From: an uncultured Acidobacteriota bacterium
Lineage (GTDB): Bacteria; Acidobacteriota; Terriglobia; Bryobacterales; Bryobacteraceae
Direction: 5' to 3'
Length of the DNA stretch: 64,000 nucleotides
NCBI GenBank assembly: GCA_902826685.1
Contig: CADEFT010000016.1
Span: 1 to 64,000 of the forward strand
Shown here one piece after another: positions 15,597 to 24,965 of the stretch (position 1 is its first letter; every line of letters starts with the position of its first letter). The notes under the pieces are model-generated. The model saw nothing but the letters and a program-made list of their open reading frames with translations. It did no database searches and was not told the DNA's origin. The translations under genes and the position numbers were made by a program.

Positions 15597-17609
15597 GTGA
15601 TAGGATTGAGGCGACCAAGTCCGAAATTCGCGACGATGCTGTGTCTGTTGCTTCTATGCGCCGCTCTCGCGCCGGCGGCTGAAACGGGCGAAGAGAAGGT
15701 CGTACACCGGCTTCCCGCGGCGGCGTCCGTCTTCCCGCAGGGCGCCCAGCCGGGGGCGAAACTGGAGGCGGAAATCCTCGGCGAGTATCTCGACCGCGCC
15801 GAAGCGATCGTGCCCTTCGACAAAGATCTGACCGCGGAGATTCTCGACAGTTCGCCCACAAGGTTGCGCATTCAGATCTCGGTGTCTGACAGGGCCGCCT
15901 TTGGACCGCATTACTTCCGCGTCGTTACGCCGCGCGGCGCCTCCGGCCCTCTGCTGTTTCGCGTCGGCGACCGCAAGCGCGCGCTCGATACCGAGCCCAA
16001 CACCACGCTTGGCCAGGCGCAGCGCGTCGAACTGCCGGTGACCATCGACGGCCGCCTGAACGTCGATGGCGATTTCGATTTTTATCGCTTCGAAGCCAAG
16101 GCCGGCCAGACGTGGACTTTCGATTTGCGCGCCGCCCGCAACGGCAACGGCCTCGACGCCGCGCTCGTTCTGTTGACCGCCGCTGGCGTGAAGCTTGCAC
16201 ATAATGAAGACCACTTCGTGTGGGATCCGTTCTTCACGCACACCTTTTCGGAGACGGGAGAGTACATCGCCGTCGTGCAGCCAACGCACCGGTCCAACGA
16301 TCCCAACTTCGCCTATGAACTCGATGTCCGCCAGGTGCCGCAGCTTCAAACGATCGCGCCGCTGAGTTTCCGGCCGGGCGCCACGGCGGAGGCTACAATT
16401 CACGGGGCCGGATTTGGTGGAACGAACCCAAGCCTAGTGGCCCCGCACGGCATTACCGGAGAAATCACCGCGCTGAAGGACGCCGCCGTTTCCCTGCGCC
16501 TCAACGTGCCGGCCACGGCGCCCGGTGGGATGCACGAGTTGACGTTGATCTCCGCCGGCGGCCGGTCGAACCCCGTGCGGTTTTTCGTCGATTCCACTCC
16601 GGTCTGGTCCGGCACAGGAGCCCTTCATCCTCCCGTTGCCGTGACCGGCATCATTCGCTACCGCGCACCGGAGCGGTTCGCCTTCCATGCCGCCAAGGAT
16701 CAGACGCTGGTCTTCGAGGTACGCTCCAATCGCTTCGGCGCGCCCACCGATCCGTTGATTCGCATCCTTGACGCGAAGGGGAAAGCCATTGCCAGCAACG
16801 ACGATTTCACGTTCGCTGTCGCCGACTTCTACAACAAAGACCCGCGCCTCATGCACACCTTCCAGCAGGAGGGCGAATACACGCTCGAGCTGCGCAACCT
16901 GGTGAATACCGCGGGGGAGAACTTTCCGTATCAGCTTCGCGTCACGCCTCCGGTGCCGCATTTCGAGCTCGCCATGACCACCGAGCGTCCCTATGTCTAT
17001 CCGGGCAAGGATTCGAAATGGAAAGTCACCGCCGCGCGGCGCGATGGCCACAAGGATGCCATTCCCGTCACCGTCGCCGGCCTGCCCGAGGGGATCACGG
17101 CGGAACCTGTGACGATCGAGCCTGGAAGGAATGAAGTGGATGTGATTCTCAAAGCCGATGCCGCCGCCAAGCCTGGCGCGGCCAGTGCGGTAACCATCTC
17201 ATCCGGCGCCGTCCAGGCGTGGCGGCCCGTGCGGATTTCATCGGGCGGCGGCGAGGGCGCTACGTTCGCCAGAACCGATACCGCGCTGGTCACGGTGGCC
17301 GAGAAACCGTCGTTTTCGCTCGAAGCCTCGGTCAGCTCCGTGAATCTGCCGCGCGGCGGCATGGCCACGATCCCGGTTGTGATCCGGCGCGAACCGGGCT
17401 TCACCGCGGCCATCAGATTCCGGCTGGAAAATTTGCCGCCGGGCATCACCATGGAGCCGGCCACCGCGCCGCCGGGCGCCGCTCAAATCGAACTCCGTGT
17501 ACGAGCCGCCGCTGAAATGACGGAAGGCCGCGTGCCGCGGGTCGCGATCCTTGGCATCGCCGGCCGCGAACATCAGGAAGCGCCCAAAATCGGGATTCAA
17601 GTGGATTGA
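15597..17609 (+). CDS. Exported PPC-domain protein of a PSCyt-type gene set
   Basis: The 670-residue protein has an N-terminal hydrophobic leader (MLCLLLLCAALAPAAE after a short basic segment) and repeated beta-sandwich domains. Two have the bacterial pre-peptidase C-terminal pattern (DFDFYRFEAKAGQTWTFDLRA at about 160, with a second near 370), with an IPT/TIG-like unit between them. It is followed by 7 bases and then the PSCyt/DUF1549 gene, a pairing common in Planctomycetes and Solibacter. It is probably a cell-surface structural or binding protein. The start is GTG 15597 or ATG 15636; neither has a good ribosome site. Confidence 0.8.
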   Translation: MIGLRRPSPKFATMLCLLLLCAALAPAAETGEEKVVHRLPAAASVFPQGAQPGAKLEAEILGEYLDRAEAIVPFDKDLTAEILDSSPTRLRIQISVSDRAAFGPHYFRVVTPRGASGPLLFRVGDRKRALDTEPNTTLGQAQRVELPVTIDGRLNVDGDFDFYRFEAKAGQTWTFDLRAARNGNGLDAALVLLTAAGVKLAHNEDHFVWDPFFTHTFSETGEYIAVVQPTHRSNDPNFAYELDVRQVPQLQTIAPLSFRPGATAEATIHGAGFGGTNPSLVAPHGITGEITALKDAAVSLRLNVPATAPGGMHELTLISAGGRSNPVRFFVDSTPVWSGTGALHPPVAVTGIIRYRAPERFAFHAAKDQTLVFEVRSNRFGAPTDPLIRILDAKGKAIASNDDFTFAVADFYNKDPRLMHTFQQEGEYTLELRNLVNTAGENFPYQLRVTPPVPHFELAMTTERPYVYPGKDSKWKVTAARRDGHKDAIPVTVAGLPEGITAEPVTIEPGRNEVDVILKADAAAKPGAASAVTISSGAVQAWRPVRISSGGGEGATFARTDTALVTVAEKPSFSLEASVSSVNLPRGGMATIPVVIRREPGFTAAIRFRLENLPPGITMEPATAPPGAAQIELRVRAAAEMTEGRVPRVAILGIAGREHQEAPKIGIQVD

Positions 17610-17616
17610 TCTTTTT

Positions 17617-17817
17617 ATGACACGAGCTTTGCTCTGCTTCGCCCTCATGTCCGCCTTACTAGGCGCGGCGCCTCGCGTGCCCAGGAAGCTGACGGTCTCG
17701 CCCGGCAACCCGCTGCTGTTCGGTAAAGGTTCCTCGCAACGGCTGACGGCGGTGGTGGAGTACTCCGACGGCACCGTGCAGGATGTAACCGAGTCCGCGG
17801 TCTTCCAATCGAGCTAG
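17617..17817 (+). pseudogene. Severed N-terminus (leader + Ig-like strand) of the PSCyt/DUF1549 gene
   Basis: This 66-codon piece encodes a signal peptide (MTRALLCFALMSALLGAAP) and the first half of a bacterial Ig-like (Big_2) domain, ending VTESAVFQSS. It stops at TAG 17815-17817. The very same frame continues without another stop as PQAASVSKARVIAHGDG, which is exactly how a Big_2 domain proceeds, and then runs through the whole downstream gene. It is therefore the natural start of that gene, not a separate protein. Confidence 0.75.
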
Positions 17818-17832
17818 CCTCAAGCGGCGAGC

Positions 17833-20025
17833 GTGAGCAAGGCACGAGTCATCGCGCATGGGGACGGCGCTGCATCCATCAGCGCGTCCTACAAAGGACT
17901 GCGCGGCACCACTCTGGCGCTGGTGCAGAAGGCGGGCGCTCCGATGCCGCGCAGTTTCGCCGGCGACATCCTGCCCGTCTTCACCAAATACGGCTGCAAC
18001 GGAGGCTCCTGCCACGGAGCCTTGAACGGCCAGGCGGGATTCAAGTTGTCGCTGTTCGGCTATGAGCCGGAACAGGACTATGAAATGGTGGTGCATAAGC
18101 ACGAAGGCCGGCGCATCGACAAACAATCGGCCGCGCAGAGTCTGATCTTGCGCAAACCTACCTTCGCGGTAAAGCACGGCGGCGGCAAGCTGCTGCGCGA
18201 AGATTCGGCCGATTACCAGACGTTACTCGCCTGGATCCAGGAAGGCGCCAAACGCAACCCCACCGACGAACGCCGTATGGTCTCGCTGCGCGTGCTGCCT
18301 GAGATGAGCACGCTGTTCGGGCGCGAGGCCAAGCGCCAACTCCTGGTCACCGCGCGATTTTCCGATGGCAGCGAAGCCGACGTAACCGATCTGGTGAAGT
18401 TTTCCGCCAACGACGATTCCATCGCGTCGGTCAACCGCAACGGTGTCATGACCGCGGTGCGAGGCGGCGAGACGGCCATCGTGGTGCGCGGGCCCGGTGT
18501 GGCCGCCGCCGCCAAGGTGGGCGTCGTGATCGAACGACTGCCGGTCAAGCCGATGCCGGTGCGCAATTTCATCGACGAACACATCAACGCCAAGCTGGAG
18601 CGGCTATCCATCCCGCCCTCCGATGCCGCCGATGATGCGACGTTCCTGCGCCGCGTCTATCTCGATGTCATCGGCGTCGCGCCCACTTCCACCGAAGCGC
18701 GTGCGTTCCTCGCAAGCACCGGCCCGGACAAGCGCACCGAGCTGGTGGACCGCCTCCTGAAGCGGCCCGAATACGCCGACTACTGGGCGATGTATTGGGG
18801 CGATCATCTCAACAACACAAAGCAACTGCTGTATAACAAGGGTCCCTATACGTTCACCCGCTGGCTTGTACAGCAGTTTGCCGGTAACGTTCCCTACGAT
18901 CAGTTCGCGCGGCGCCTGCTCACCTCCACCGGCAATATGTACGACTCGCCGGCCACCAGCTATTACCCGCTGATGAAGAAGGAACTCGACCTGGCCTCGA
19001 TGACCAGCCAGCTTTTCCTTGGCGTGAGCATTGAATGCGCCCGCTGCCACAACCACCCGCTGGAGCGCTGGAAACAGGACGACTTCAACGGCATGGCCGC
19101 CTTCTTTTCCCAGGTCCGCTACAAGGGCCAGGGTCCGCGCAACAACGAGCGCGCTCTGTATGTCGATTTCGAACGCAAGTTCGTTCACCCCGATTCGAAG
19201 CTTGTCTACGATCCCAAGGCGCTCGACGCCAAGCCGGCCGCGACCGAAGCCTTCACCGACCGGCGCGAGCTGCTGGCCGACTGGATGACGTCGAAGTCGA
19301 ATCCGTGGTTCGCGCGCGCCATGGTGAATCGCATGTGGCACAACTTCATGGGCCGCGGCTTCGTCGAGCCGGTGGACGATTTCCGCCTCACCAACCCGGC
19401 GACGAATCAAACGCTGCTCGACGCGCTGGCCGAAGACTTCGCCGCCCATGGCTTCGACATCCACCATCTCATCCGGCGCATCACTTCCTCGAGCGCCTAT
19501 CAGCTTTCATCGGTCCCCAACAAAGGCAACAAGGAAGATCGCATGGCTTACTCGCGCTACTATCCCAAGCGCCTGGGCGCGGAACAGTTGCTCGATTCGG
19601 TATCGCTCGCCACGGGCGTGCCCGAATCCTACAATTCGCAGTTCCCCGGCACCACCGCGGCGCAACTGCCGGAGCCGGAGATCGAATCTTACTTCCTCGA
19701 AGTCTTCGACCGTCCCTCGCGCCAGGTGGTCTGCGAGCGCAAGAACACGCCGACACTGAACCAGGTGCTGCACATGATTGGCGGCGATACGGTGCACACC
19801 AAGGTATCGAAGAAGGAAGGCTTCCTGACCCAGGCGCTTGAAAAGTATCCGGCCGACCGGGACCTGATCGAAGAGCTGTATCTGCGGGCGCTGGCGCGCT
19901 TCCCCGATCCGGAGGAATCAGCCTCCGCGCGCAATGCCGTTGCAAGAGCCAAGAGCCGCCGCCAAGGCATGGAGGACGTCTTTTGGGCGCTTCTCAACAC
20001 CAAGGAATTTCTATACAATCACTGA
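17833..20025 (+). CDS. PSCyt1/DUF1549/DUF1553 cytochrome-type protein (N-terminus cut off by in-frame TAG)
   Basis: From a GTG restart at 17833 the product is 730 residues; with the 17617-17817 piece it would be about 800. Order: end of a Big_2 domain, a PSCyt1 heme-like segment KYGCNGGSCHGAL (CX4CH), a second Ig-like domain (about residues 150-240), DUF1549, a canonical CARCHNHP heme-binding motif (about 400) and DUF1553 near the end. Such proteins occur with DUF1501 partners and are thought to act in the cell envelope, with unknown chemistry. Without the leader peptide, heme attachment in the periplasm would fail unless the TAG is read through. Confidence 0.85.
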   Translation: MSKARVIAHGDGAASISASYKGLRGTTLALVQKAGAPMPRSFAGDILPVFTKYGCNGGSCHGALNGQAGFKLSLFGYEPEQDYEMVVHKHEGRRIDKQSAAQSLILRKPTFAVKHGGGKLLREDSADYQTLLAWIQEGAKRNPTDERRMVSLRVLPEMSTLFGREAKRQLLVTARFSDGSEADVTDLVKFSANDDSIASVNRNGVMTAVRGGETAIVVRGPGVAAAAKVGVVIERLPVKPMPVRNFIDEHINAKLERLSIPPSDAADDATFLRRVYLDVIGVAPTSTEARAFLASTGPDKRTELVDRLLKRPEYADYWAMYWGDHLNNTKQLLYNKGPYTFTRWLVQQFAGNVPYDQFARRLLTSTGNMYDSPATSYYPLMKKELDLASMTSQLFLGVSIECARCHNHPLERWKQDDFNGMAAFFSQVRYKGQGPRNNERALYVDFERKFVHPDSKLVYDPKALDAKPAATEAFTDRRELLADWMTSKSNPWFARAMVNRMWHNFMGRGFVEPVDDFRLTNPATNQTLLDALAEDFAAHGFDIHHLIRRITSSSAYQLSSVPNKGNKEDRMAYSRYYPKRLGAEQLLDSVSLATGVPESYNSQFPGTTAAQLPEPEIESYFLEVFDRPSRQVVCERKNTPTLNQVLHMIGGDTVHTKVSKKEGFLTQALEKYPADRDLIEELYLRALARFPDPEESASARNAVARAKSRRQGMEDVFWALLNTKEFLYNH

Positions 20026-20043
20026 CGGGAGCCCCAAGCGAAC

Positions 20044-21333
20044 ATGCGCGTAACCAATCACACCAACATCTTCGGCCGCCGCGATTTCATGCGCATCGGC
20101 TCGCTGGGCCTGGGCGGGTTGTCGCTTGCCAACGCGCTTCAGGGCGCTTCCAAGGGAGGGCGCAAGGACATCTCCTGCATCCTGTTGTGGCAATCCGGAG
20201 GATCGCCGCATCAGGATACCTTCGACATGAAGATGGACGCGCCATCGGATATCCGCGGCGAGTTCAAGCCGATTTCTACCAACGTCGCCGGCATTCAGAT
20301 CTGCGAGCATCTGCCGCGCATGGCCAAGGTGGCCGATAAGTACACGATTCTCCGCTCCATGAAATCGCGCGAGAACAATCATGAGCGCGCCATCAACTAC
20401 CTGCTGACCGGCTACCTGCCGCTGCCGACGCTTGAATATCCCAGCGTAGGCTCGGTGCTTTCGAAATTGCAGGGACCGAAGAACGGCATGCCGCCGTATG
20501 TCGCCGTTCCCAATACGTTCCCTTCCTACGGCGCGGGCTATCTGGGTGGCGAGCACAATCCCTTCATCGCCGGCGACGCCAATGCCAGCGGGTACAAAGT
20601 CCGCGACCTGACCCTGCCGGCCGATGTCGATTGGGCACGCATCGGCAATCGCCGCCACCTGGTGGAACAGATGGACCGCAAGTTCCGCTCCATCGAAGCG
20701 AGTCCGGATTTCAAGGCTCTCGATCAGTTCACGCAAAAGGCCTACGACCTCATGAGCTCGCCGGTGGCGAAGAAAGCCTTCGACGTACAGGCCGAACCCG
20801 AAGCGCTGCGCGAACGCTATGGCCGCACGCCGGTGGGGCAGGGAGCCCTGCTTGCCCGCCGCCTGGTGGAATCCGGCGTCCGCTTCGTCACCGTGGCCAA
20901 GGGCTGGCTGAACTACGACACGCACGGCGATAACTTCAACATCATGAAGAAGGTGTTATTGCCGGAGTTCGACAAAGCGTACGCGACGCTGGTGGAGGAC
21001 CTGCACGAACGCGGCATGCTCGAAACCACCGTGGTGATCGGCATGGGCGAGTTCGGCCGCACACCCAAGATCAACGACGGCGCGGGCCGCGATCATCATT
21101 GCAAGGCGTGGTCGGTCGTTCTCGCCGGTGGAGGCATTCCCGGCGGGCGCGTTCTGGGCGCCACCGACAAGACCGCGACGGAAGTGACCGATCTGCCGGT
21201 GGAGCCCGAAGACCTGCTCTACACGCTTTACACGATGATGGGGGTCGACCCGGCGCACGAATTCCAGACGCCTATCGGGCGTCCGGCAAAGGTTGTGAAT
21301 GGTGGGAAGACGATTCCCGGTCTGCTGGCGTAA
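20044..21333 (+). CDS. DUF1501 exported protein (sulfatase/alkaline-phosphatase-like fold)
   Basis: The 429-residue protein has a Tat-like leader (GRRDFMRIGSLGLGGLSLANAL) and the DUF1501 domain: LLWQSGGSPHQDTFD at about residue 50, EHLPRMAKVADKYTILRSM, and GEFGRTPKINDGAGRDHHCKAWS at about 340. DUF1501 relates to the alkaline phosphatase superfamily. It lies 18 bases after the PSCyt/DUF1549 gene and is presumably cotranscribed and cofunctional with it. The biochemical role is not established. Confidence 0.88.
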   Translation: MRVTNHTNIFGRRDFMRIGSLGLGGLSLANALQGASKGGRKDISCILLWQSGGSPHQDTFDMKMDAPSDIRGEFKPISTNVAGIQICEHLPRMAKVADKYTILRSMKSRENNHERAINYLLTGYLPLPTLEYPSVGSVLSKLQGPKNGMPPYVAVPNTFPSYGAGYLGGEHNPFIAGDANASGYKVRDLTLPADVDWARIGNRRHLVEQMDRKFRSIEASPDFKALDQFTQKAYDLMSSPVAKKAFDVQAEPEALRERYGRTPVGQGALLARRLVESGVRFVTVAKGWLNYDTHGDNFNIMKKVLLPEFDKAYATLVEDLHERGMLETTVVIGMGEFGRTPKINDGAGRDHHCKAWSVVLAGGGIPGGRVLGATDKTATEVTDLPVEPEDLLYTLYTMMGVDPAHEFQTPIGRPAKVVNGGKTIPGLLA

Positions 21334-22207
21334 CGGCGGCTTCAGTGGGCACTGTGGCGGCATACTGGTGCAGCAGGGCGAGCCACCGTCTCGATAACGA
21401 AACCTGCGGCCGTCGTGCCTTCAGATCGCGCGCGGCCTGAGTGGCCGATGCGACCCAACGGATTCTCAACATGTAGGCCGCCGCGACTCCGGCGCTGCGG
21501 CTATATCCGAACGCGCAGTGGATGTAGACGTTCCCGCGATCCAGGTGCCGCCGGATGAAGGCGACCGCTTCATCGAGTTGCGCGGGCGTCGGCAGCGTCT
21601 GATCGAGCATCGGCAGGTTGAGGTAGGCGAACTGGCGCATGCGCTCCGGTTCGCTGTGCTCGGCGGTGAGATCGAGCACGGCCACGATGTCGGGCGGCAT
21701 GGATTCTTTTTCCGAAAGCAGCCGGCCGAAGTAGACCTGCGGCGCGGCCATCGACCAGGGTTCGACACGACGGCGCAGATACGGCAGGGAGGACCGGGAC
21801 AGCAACGTATGCGGCGCCAGCAGGATCGCCGCGGCCCAATCGAGTTTGCCATCGGCCTTCTGGAAAACCGTCGGCTTTCCCGCCACATACGCCCAGCACA
21901 CCACCAGGTAACACAGCGCCGGCCAGAGCAACACCGAACTCCAGGGCCAGAACGTCACGCTGGCGAGAAACGACATCGCCGATGGGATCAGGTAGAACAG
22001 TGCGCGCCGGAGGTTGCCGCGCGCGCCGCGGACCGGAGGAGGCCGCTTTTCCGGCAGCGCGTAGAACGGGATCAGCACCACGAGCAAGCCGCCCGCCAGA
22101 TCGGAGACTAAGTGAGGCGGCGTGGAAGTGAGATACACGCCCAGCAGGCACATTGAGAGTCCGAACGTCAGCGCGCGTTCCTGCATGGGCTGGAGGCGAT
22201 CCTCCAA
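21272..22207 (-). CDS. Membrane-anchored dual-specificity protein phosphatase
   Basis: The 311-residue protein has four or so hydrophobic helices in residues 10-110 (for example LVSDLAGGLLVVLIPFYAL) and a C-terminal tyrosine/dual-specificity phosphatase domain. The active-site loop is HCAFGYSRSAGVAA (HCx5R, about residues 240-253), with the general-acid region near LNLPMLDQTLPTP. It would dephosphorylate Ser/Thr/Tyr or a lipid/inositol phosphate at the inner membrane face. The start is TTG 22207, or ATG 22186 (MQERALTFG). Its 3' end overlaps the convergent DUF1501 gene by 62 bases. Confidence 0.85.
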   Translation of the reverse strand: MEDRLQPMQERALTFGLSMCLLGVYLTSTPPHLVSDLAGGLLVVLIPFYALPEKRPPPVRGARGNLRRALFYLIPSAMSFLASVTFWPWSSVLLWPALCYLVVCWAYVAGKPTVFQKADGKLDWAAAILLAPHTLLSRSSLPYLRRRVEPWSMAAPQVYFGRLLSEKESMPPDIVAVLDLTAEHSEPERMRQFAYLNLPMLDQTLPTPAQLDEAVAFIRRHLDRGNVYIHCAFGYSRSAGVAAAYMLRIRWVASATQAARDLKARRPQVSLSRRWLALLHQYAATVPTEAAVTPADRESSSHHSQPLPDAR

Positions 22208-22259
22208 GCTCCCATCGGGCTTTGGGCGCGGAAGCTTTAGGTTCGTTTCCAGTGGAACC

Positions 22260-23066
22260 TTAGAAAGGATGTCTTGGCGGTTGAACGTTCCAATCTAAGC
22301 TGCCATCGGAAGTCGATAGCTTAGGCCGCTCCAGATGAGCGAAATGCGTTATGGTTCGTTCAACGACAATTTGCTGTTGTGCAATGAAGTCCGCCTCCAT
22401 TTTTGCAAAAGGATCACCAACTTGGCGCGACCCGCTACGGTAGCAGGAGATGAAATCTTCCAGTAAAGACTGACGCCAAGCAAATCCATCGCCGCAGAGT
22501 GCAAGTACGAAATACGTTCTGTCTTTCACAAGGTTGCCCTCGCGGATTTTCGCCTCAAACTCCAGCGCATATTCCAACATCCTTGAACGCGAAGCGAACA
22601 GGTCGTGCCACAGTTCCCCTCCTAGACGGTTCTTCGTTAGCGTCAAGCGCGCGTTTTCTGGAAATAAACCCTCGTCTGACGCCCGTTGATACTGATCCCA
22701 ACGGTCCCTGTCCGTTGGACTGATTGTCTTGACATCTACGTAAAAGATTTCTCCGGTATCGCCGGTGGCGCGAAAGTCGACGGACTTCCCATCTGCCACT
22801 ACGGGTTCATATTCAAGCGTCAAACGTGGGGTCTCAATATCGAGGAGCCGCTGAGCTATGACAAGTTCGTTATGCGCGGGATAGACATTGGACAGAGAAC
22901 TCGAGTCCCCCCTCTGGTTGGCACTCCGCATCGCATCGCGAAAGCGCTGGAGCAATCTTTCGTATCCTTGGAATCGCGCAGACCGCTGAAAGCCTTCGCG
23001 GAACCTGCGGACAACTTCATCTTCGTAGACCGCCAACCATTCGCGGTTTTCTTTATCGAAGCTCAT
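22260..23066 (-). CDS. Putative PD-(D/E)XK nuclease-fold protein, AT-rich and likely transferred
   Basis: The 268-residue protein starts at an ATG preceded by GAAGGT; a GTG 24 codons upstream is also in frame. Residues 90-115 read DGKSVDFRATGDTGEIFYVDVKT, fitting the nuclease core D-x(n)-(D/E)-x-K with the catalytic Lys in VDVKT. The rest is helical, with no other domain recognised. The sequence is visibly richer in A and T and uses rarer codons than all neighbours. No methylase, transposase or antitoxin is adjacent. It could be a solitary restriction or defence enzyme, a repair enzyme, or an inactive relative. Confidence 0.6.
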   Translation of the reverse strand: MSFDKENREWLAVYEDEVVRRFREGFQRSARFQGYERLLQRFRDAMRSANQRGDSSSLSNVYPAHNELVIAQRLLDIETPRLTLEYEPVVADGKSVDFRATGDTGEIFYVDVKTISPTDRDRWDQYQRASDEGLFPENARLTLTKNRLGGELWHDLFASRSRMLEYALEFEAKIREGNLVKDRTYFVLALCGDGFAWRQSLLEDFISCYRSGSRQVGDPFAKMEADFIAQQQIVVERTITHFAHLERPKLSTSDGSLDWNVQPPRHPF

Positions 23067-23184
23067 ACTGACCTTCGTCGCGGGTCCCCACGACGGTCGA
23101 ACAGCCGCGGCCACGGGACCTGCAAGGTATGCGATCACAATATTCTCGAAATCCGATAACGGGATAGGTTTGCGGGCTGGAGGA

Positions 23185-24945
23185 TCAAGGAATTACCGGC
23201 AGCAGCAGGTGCGACGGGCGCGCCTTGTCGTGATACACCGTCTGCGCCGCCACCTTCGTATTCGAATGCCGTCCAAACGGCTCGCCGGTGTTCGGATTGC
23301 GGTCGAACTGCGGGAAATGGCTGCTGGTGATATCGACGCGGATGCGATGCCCTTTCAGAAAGCAGTTGCTGGTACCCACCATGTCGATGGTGAACTCGTA
23401 GGTCTTGCCGGGCTCCATCAGCTTCGGCGCGGCGGCGCCTTCGCGGTATCGCGCCCGCACGATTCCTTCGGCGACGTTCAAGGCGCGTCCATCCGGGTAC
23501 ACGTCGATCAGCTTGGCCACGAAGTCGGTATCGGTAGCATCGGAGGAAGCGTGCAGCACCAGCTTCACGGGACCCGTTACCTCGACTTCCTTGTCGAGAA
23601 TCGGCGACGTGTAAACCAGGATGTCGCCGCGCGCCGCCAACGGGCGCTGATCCCTGGGACCGGCCGGCGTCGGCGTGCCGCAGCAATTATTACCTCCGGT
23701 GCTCGGAACCGGATTCATCGGATCGTAGCGGTAGTGGTCCGGCTGCGACGCGGCCGCGGGCTCGTCCCAGGAAAGCGAGCCATCGCCGCGCGACGTATTG
23801 GCCTTGCCGCCGCTGTTCAAATACATTTTGCGATGTTGCGCGCGCTTGAGCGGATATTCATTCTCCGCGCGCCACTCGTTCTTTCCCATCACAAATAGCG
23901 AGACCGGCGGCTCTTTCGATACGCCATCGTCCACGCCCTTGAGCCAGAAATCGTAAAACCGCAGCGAAGCGGCGTTCTCATCCACGTGCGCGCGTTCGCC
24001 GAAATCGAGATCGCCGAACTTGCGCGACGACCCGTGCCCCCAAGGCCCAATCAGCATGCGGCTCCCCTTGCGCGCGGTTTCGGTGGCGCCCTTGGCGCTC
24101 ATGCCGGCATAGCCATTCAAAGTCCCCTGGCTGAAAATGTCGAACCAGCCACCCATCGTATAGACCGGAATGCCGATCTCGCCGAAATGCTCCTCGGCAT
24201 TGAGCGGCTTCCAATAGTCGTCGTAGTTGGGATGCGCGATCCAGTCGCGATAGAACTGGGCGTGGCGGCCGGCCTTTTCCTGCATGGTGTCGAGCGGCAG
24301 GTGCCACTGCAGCGTGTCGAAGTGAATCCCGCCGAGATCGCCCAGCAGGTTCGGCCCCGTGTTCTGCATGATGCGCGATTCCTGCCGCACAGGCCCCCAG
24401 CCGAAGTTGAACGAAAGCCGCCAGCCGCCGTTGAGCGTCATCCAGTTGTGATAGATGCTGGTGGAGGCGACTTTCGGCACCATGCAGACCAAGTGCGGCG
24501 GACGCGCCTGCGCCGCCCGCCATTGCACGTGGCCGAGGTACGATCCGCCCTCCATGCCCACTTTGCCGTTCGACCACGGCTGAGCGGCGGCCCATTCGAT
24601 GGTGTCATAGCCGTCTTCGATGTCGTTGCGGAAGGGCTCCCACTTGCCTTCCGATTCGTGGCGTCCGCGCACGTCCTGCAGCACGTATACGTAGCCGCGC
24701 TGGGCGAAGAAGATCGCCGCGGCGAAGGAATTGGGCGGGCGCTCGCTCGAGTAAGGCGTGCGCGATACCAGCACCGGATACTTGCCGGGCTTCACCGGAC
24801 GGTACACGTCGGCATAAAGATTGACGCCGTCGCGCATTCGCGTGGCAACCAGGTTGTCCACCGTCACATCGTTGGTGGGTGCATAGGCGGCGGGGAAGTG
24901 AACTTCGGCCGCCAGGGGAAGGCATAGGGCGAGAAAAAGACGCAT
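23185..24945 (-). CDS. CocE/NonD-type (X-Pro dipeptidyl-peptidase S15 family) hydrolase
   Basis: The 586-residue exported protein has a short leader (MRLFLALCLPLAAE) and an S15/CocE alpha/beta-hydrolase core: YRPVKPGKYPVLVSRTPY, GQPWSNGKVG-like segment QPWSNGKVGMEGGSYLG with nucleophile Ser, GWFDIF with Asp and GPWGHGS with His. A C-terminal X-Pro jelly-roll domain follows (about residues 350-586). Members hydrolyse acyl esters, cephalosporin or cocaine esters, or N-terminal dipeptides; the substrate is not predictable. It is the last gene of a minus-strand series. Confidence 0.9.
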   Translation of the reverse strand: MRLFLALCLPLAAEVHFPAAYAPTNDVTVDNLVATRMRDGVNLYADVYRPVKPGKYPVLVSRTPYSSERPPNSFAAAIFFAQRGYVYVLQDVRGRHESEGKWEPFRNDIEDGYDTIEWAAAQPWSNGKVGMEGGSYLGHVQWRAAQARPPHLVCMVPKVASTSIYHNWMTLNGGWRLSFNFGWGPVRQESRIMQNTGPNLLGDLGGIHFDTLQWHLPLDTMQEKAGRHAQFYRDWIAHPNYDDYWKPLNAEEHFGEIGIPVYTMGGWFDIFSQGTLNGYAGMSAKGATETARKGSRMLIGPWGHGSSRKFGDLDFGERAHVDENAASLRFYDFWLKGVDDGVSKEPPVSLFVMGKNEWRAENEYPLKRAQHRKMYLNSGGKANTSRGDGSLSWDEPAAASQPDHYRYDPMNPVPSTGGNNCCGTPTPAGPRDQRPLAARGDILVYTSPILDKEVEVTGPVKLVLHASSDATDTDFVAKLIDVYPDGRALNVAEGIVRARYREGAAAPKLMEPGKTYEFTIDMVGTSNCFLKGHRIRVDITSSHFPQFDRNPNTGEPFGRHSNTKVAAQTVYHDKARPSHLLLPVIP

Positions 24946-24965
24946 GGCTCCGTTGCGATTGTATT

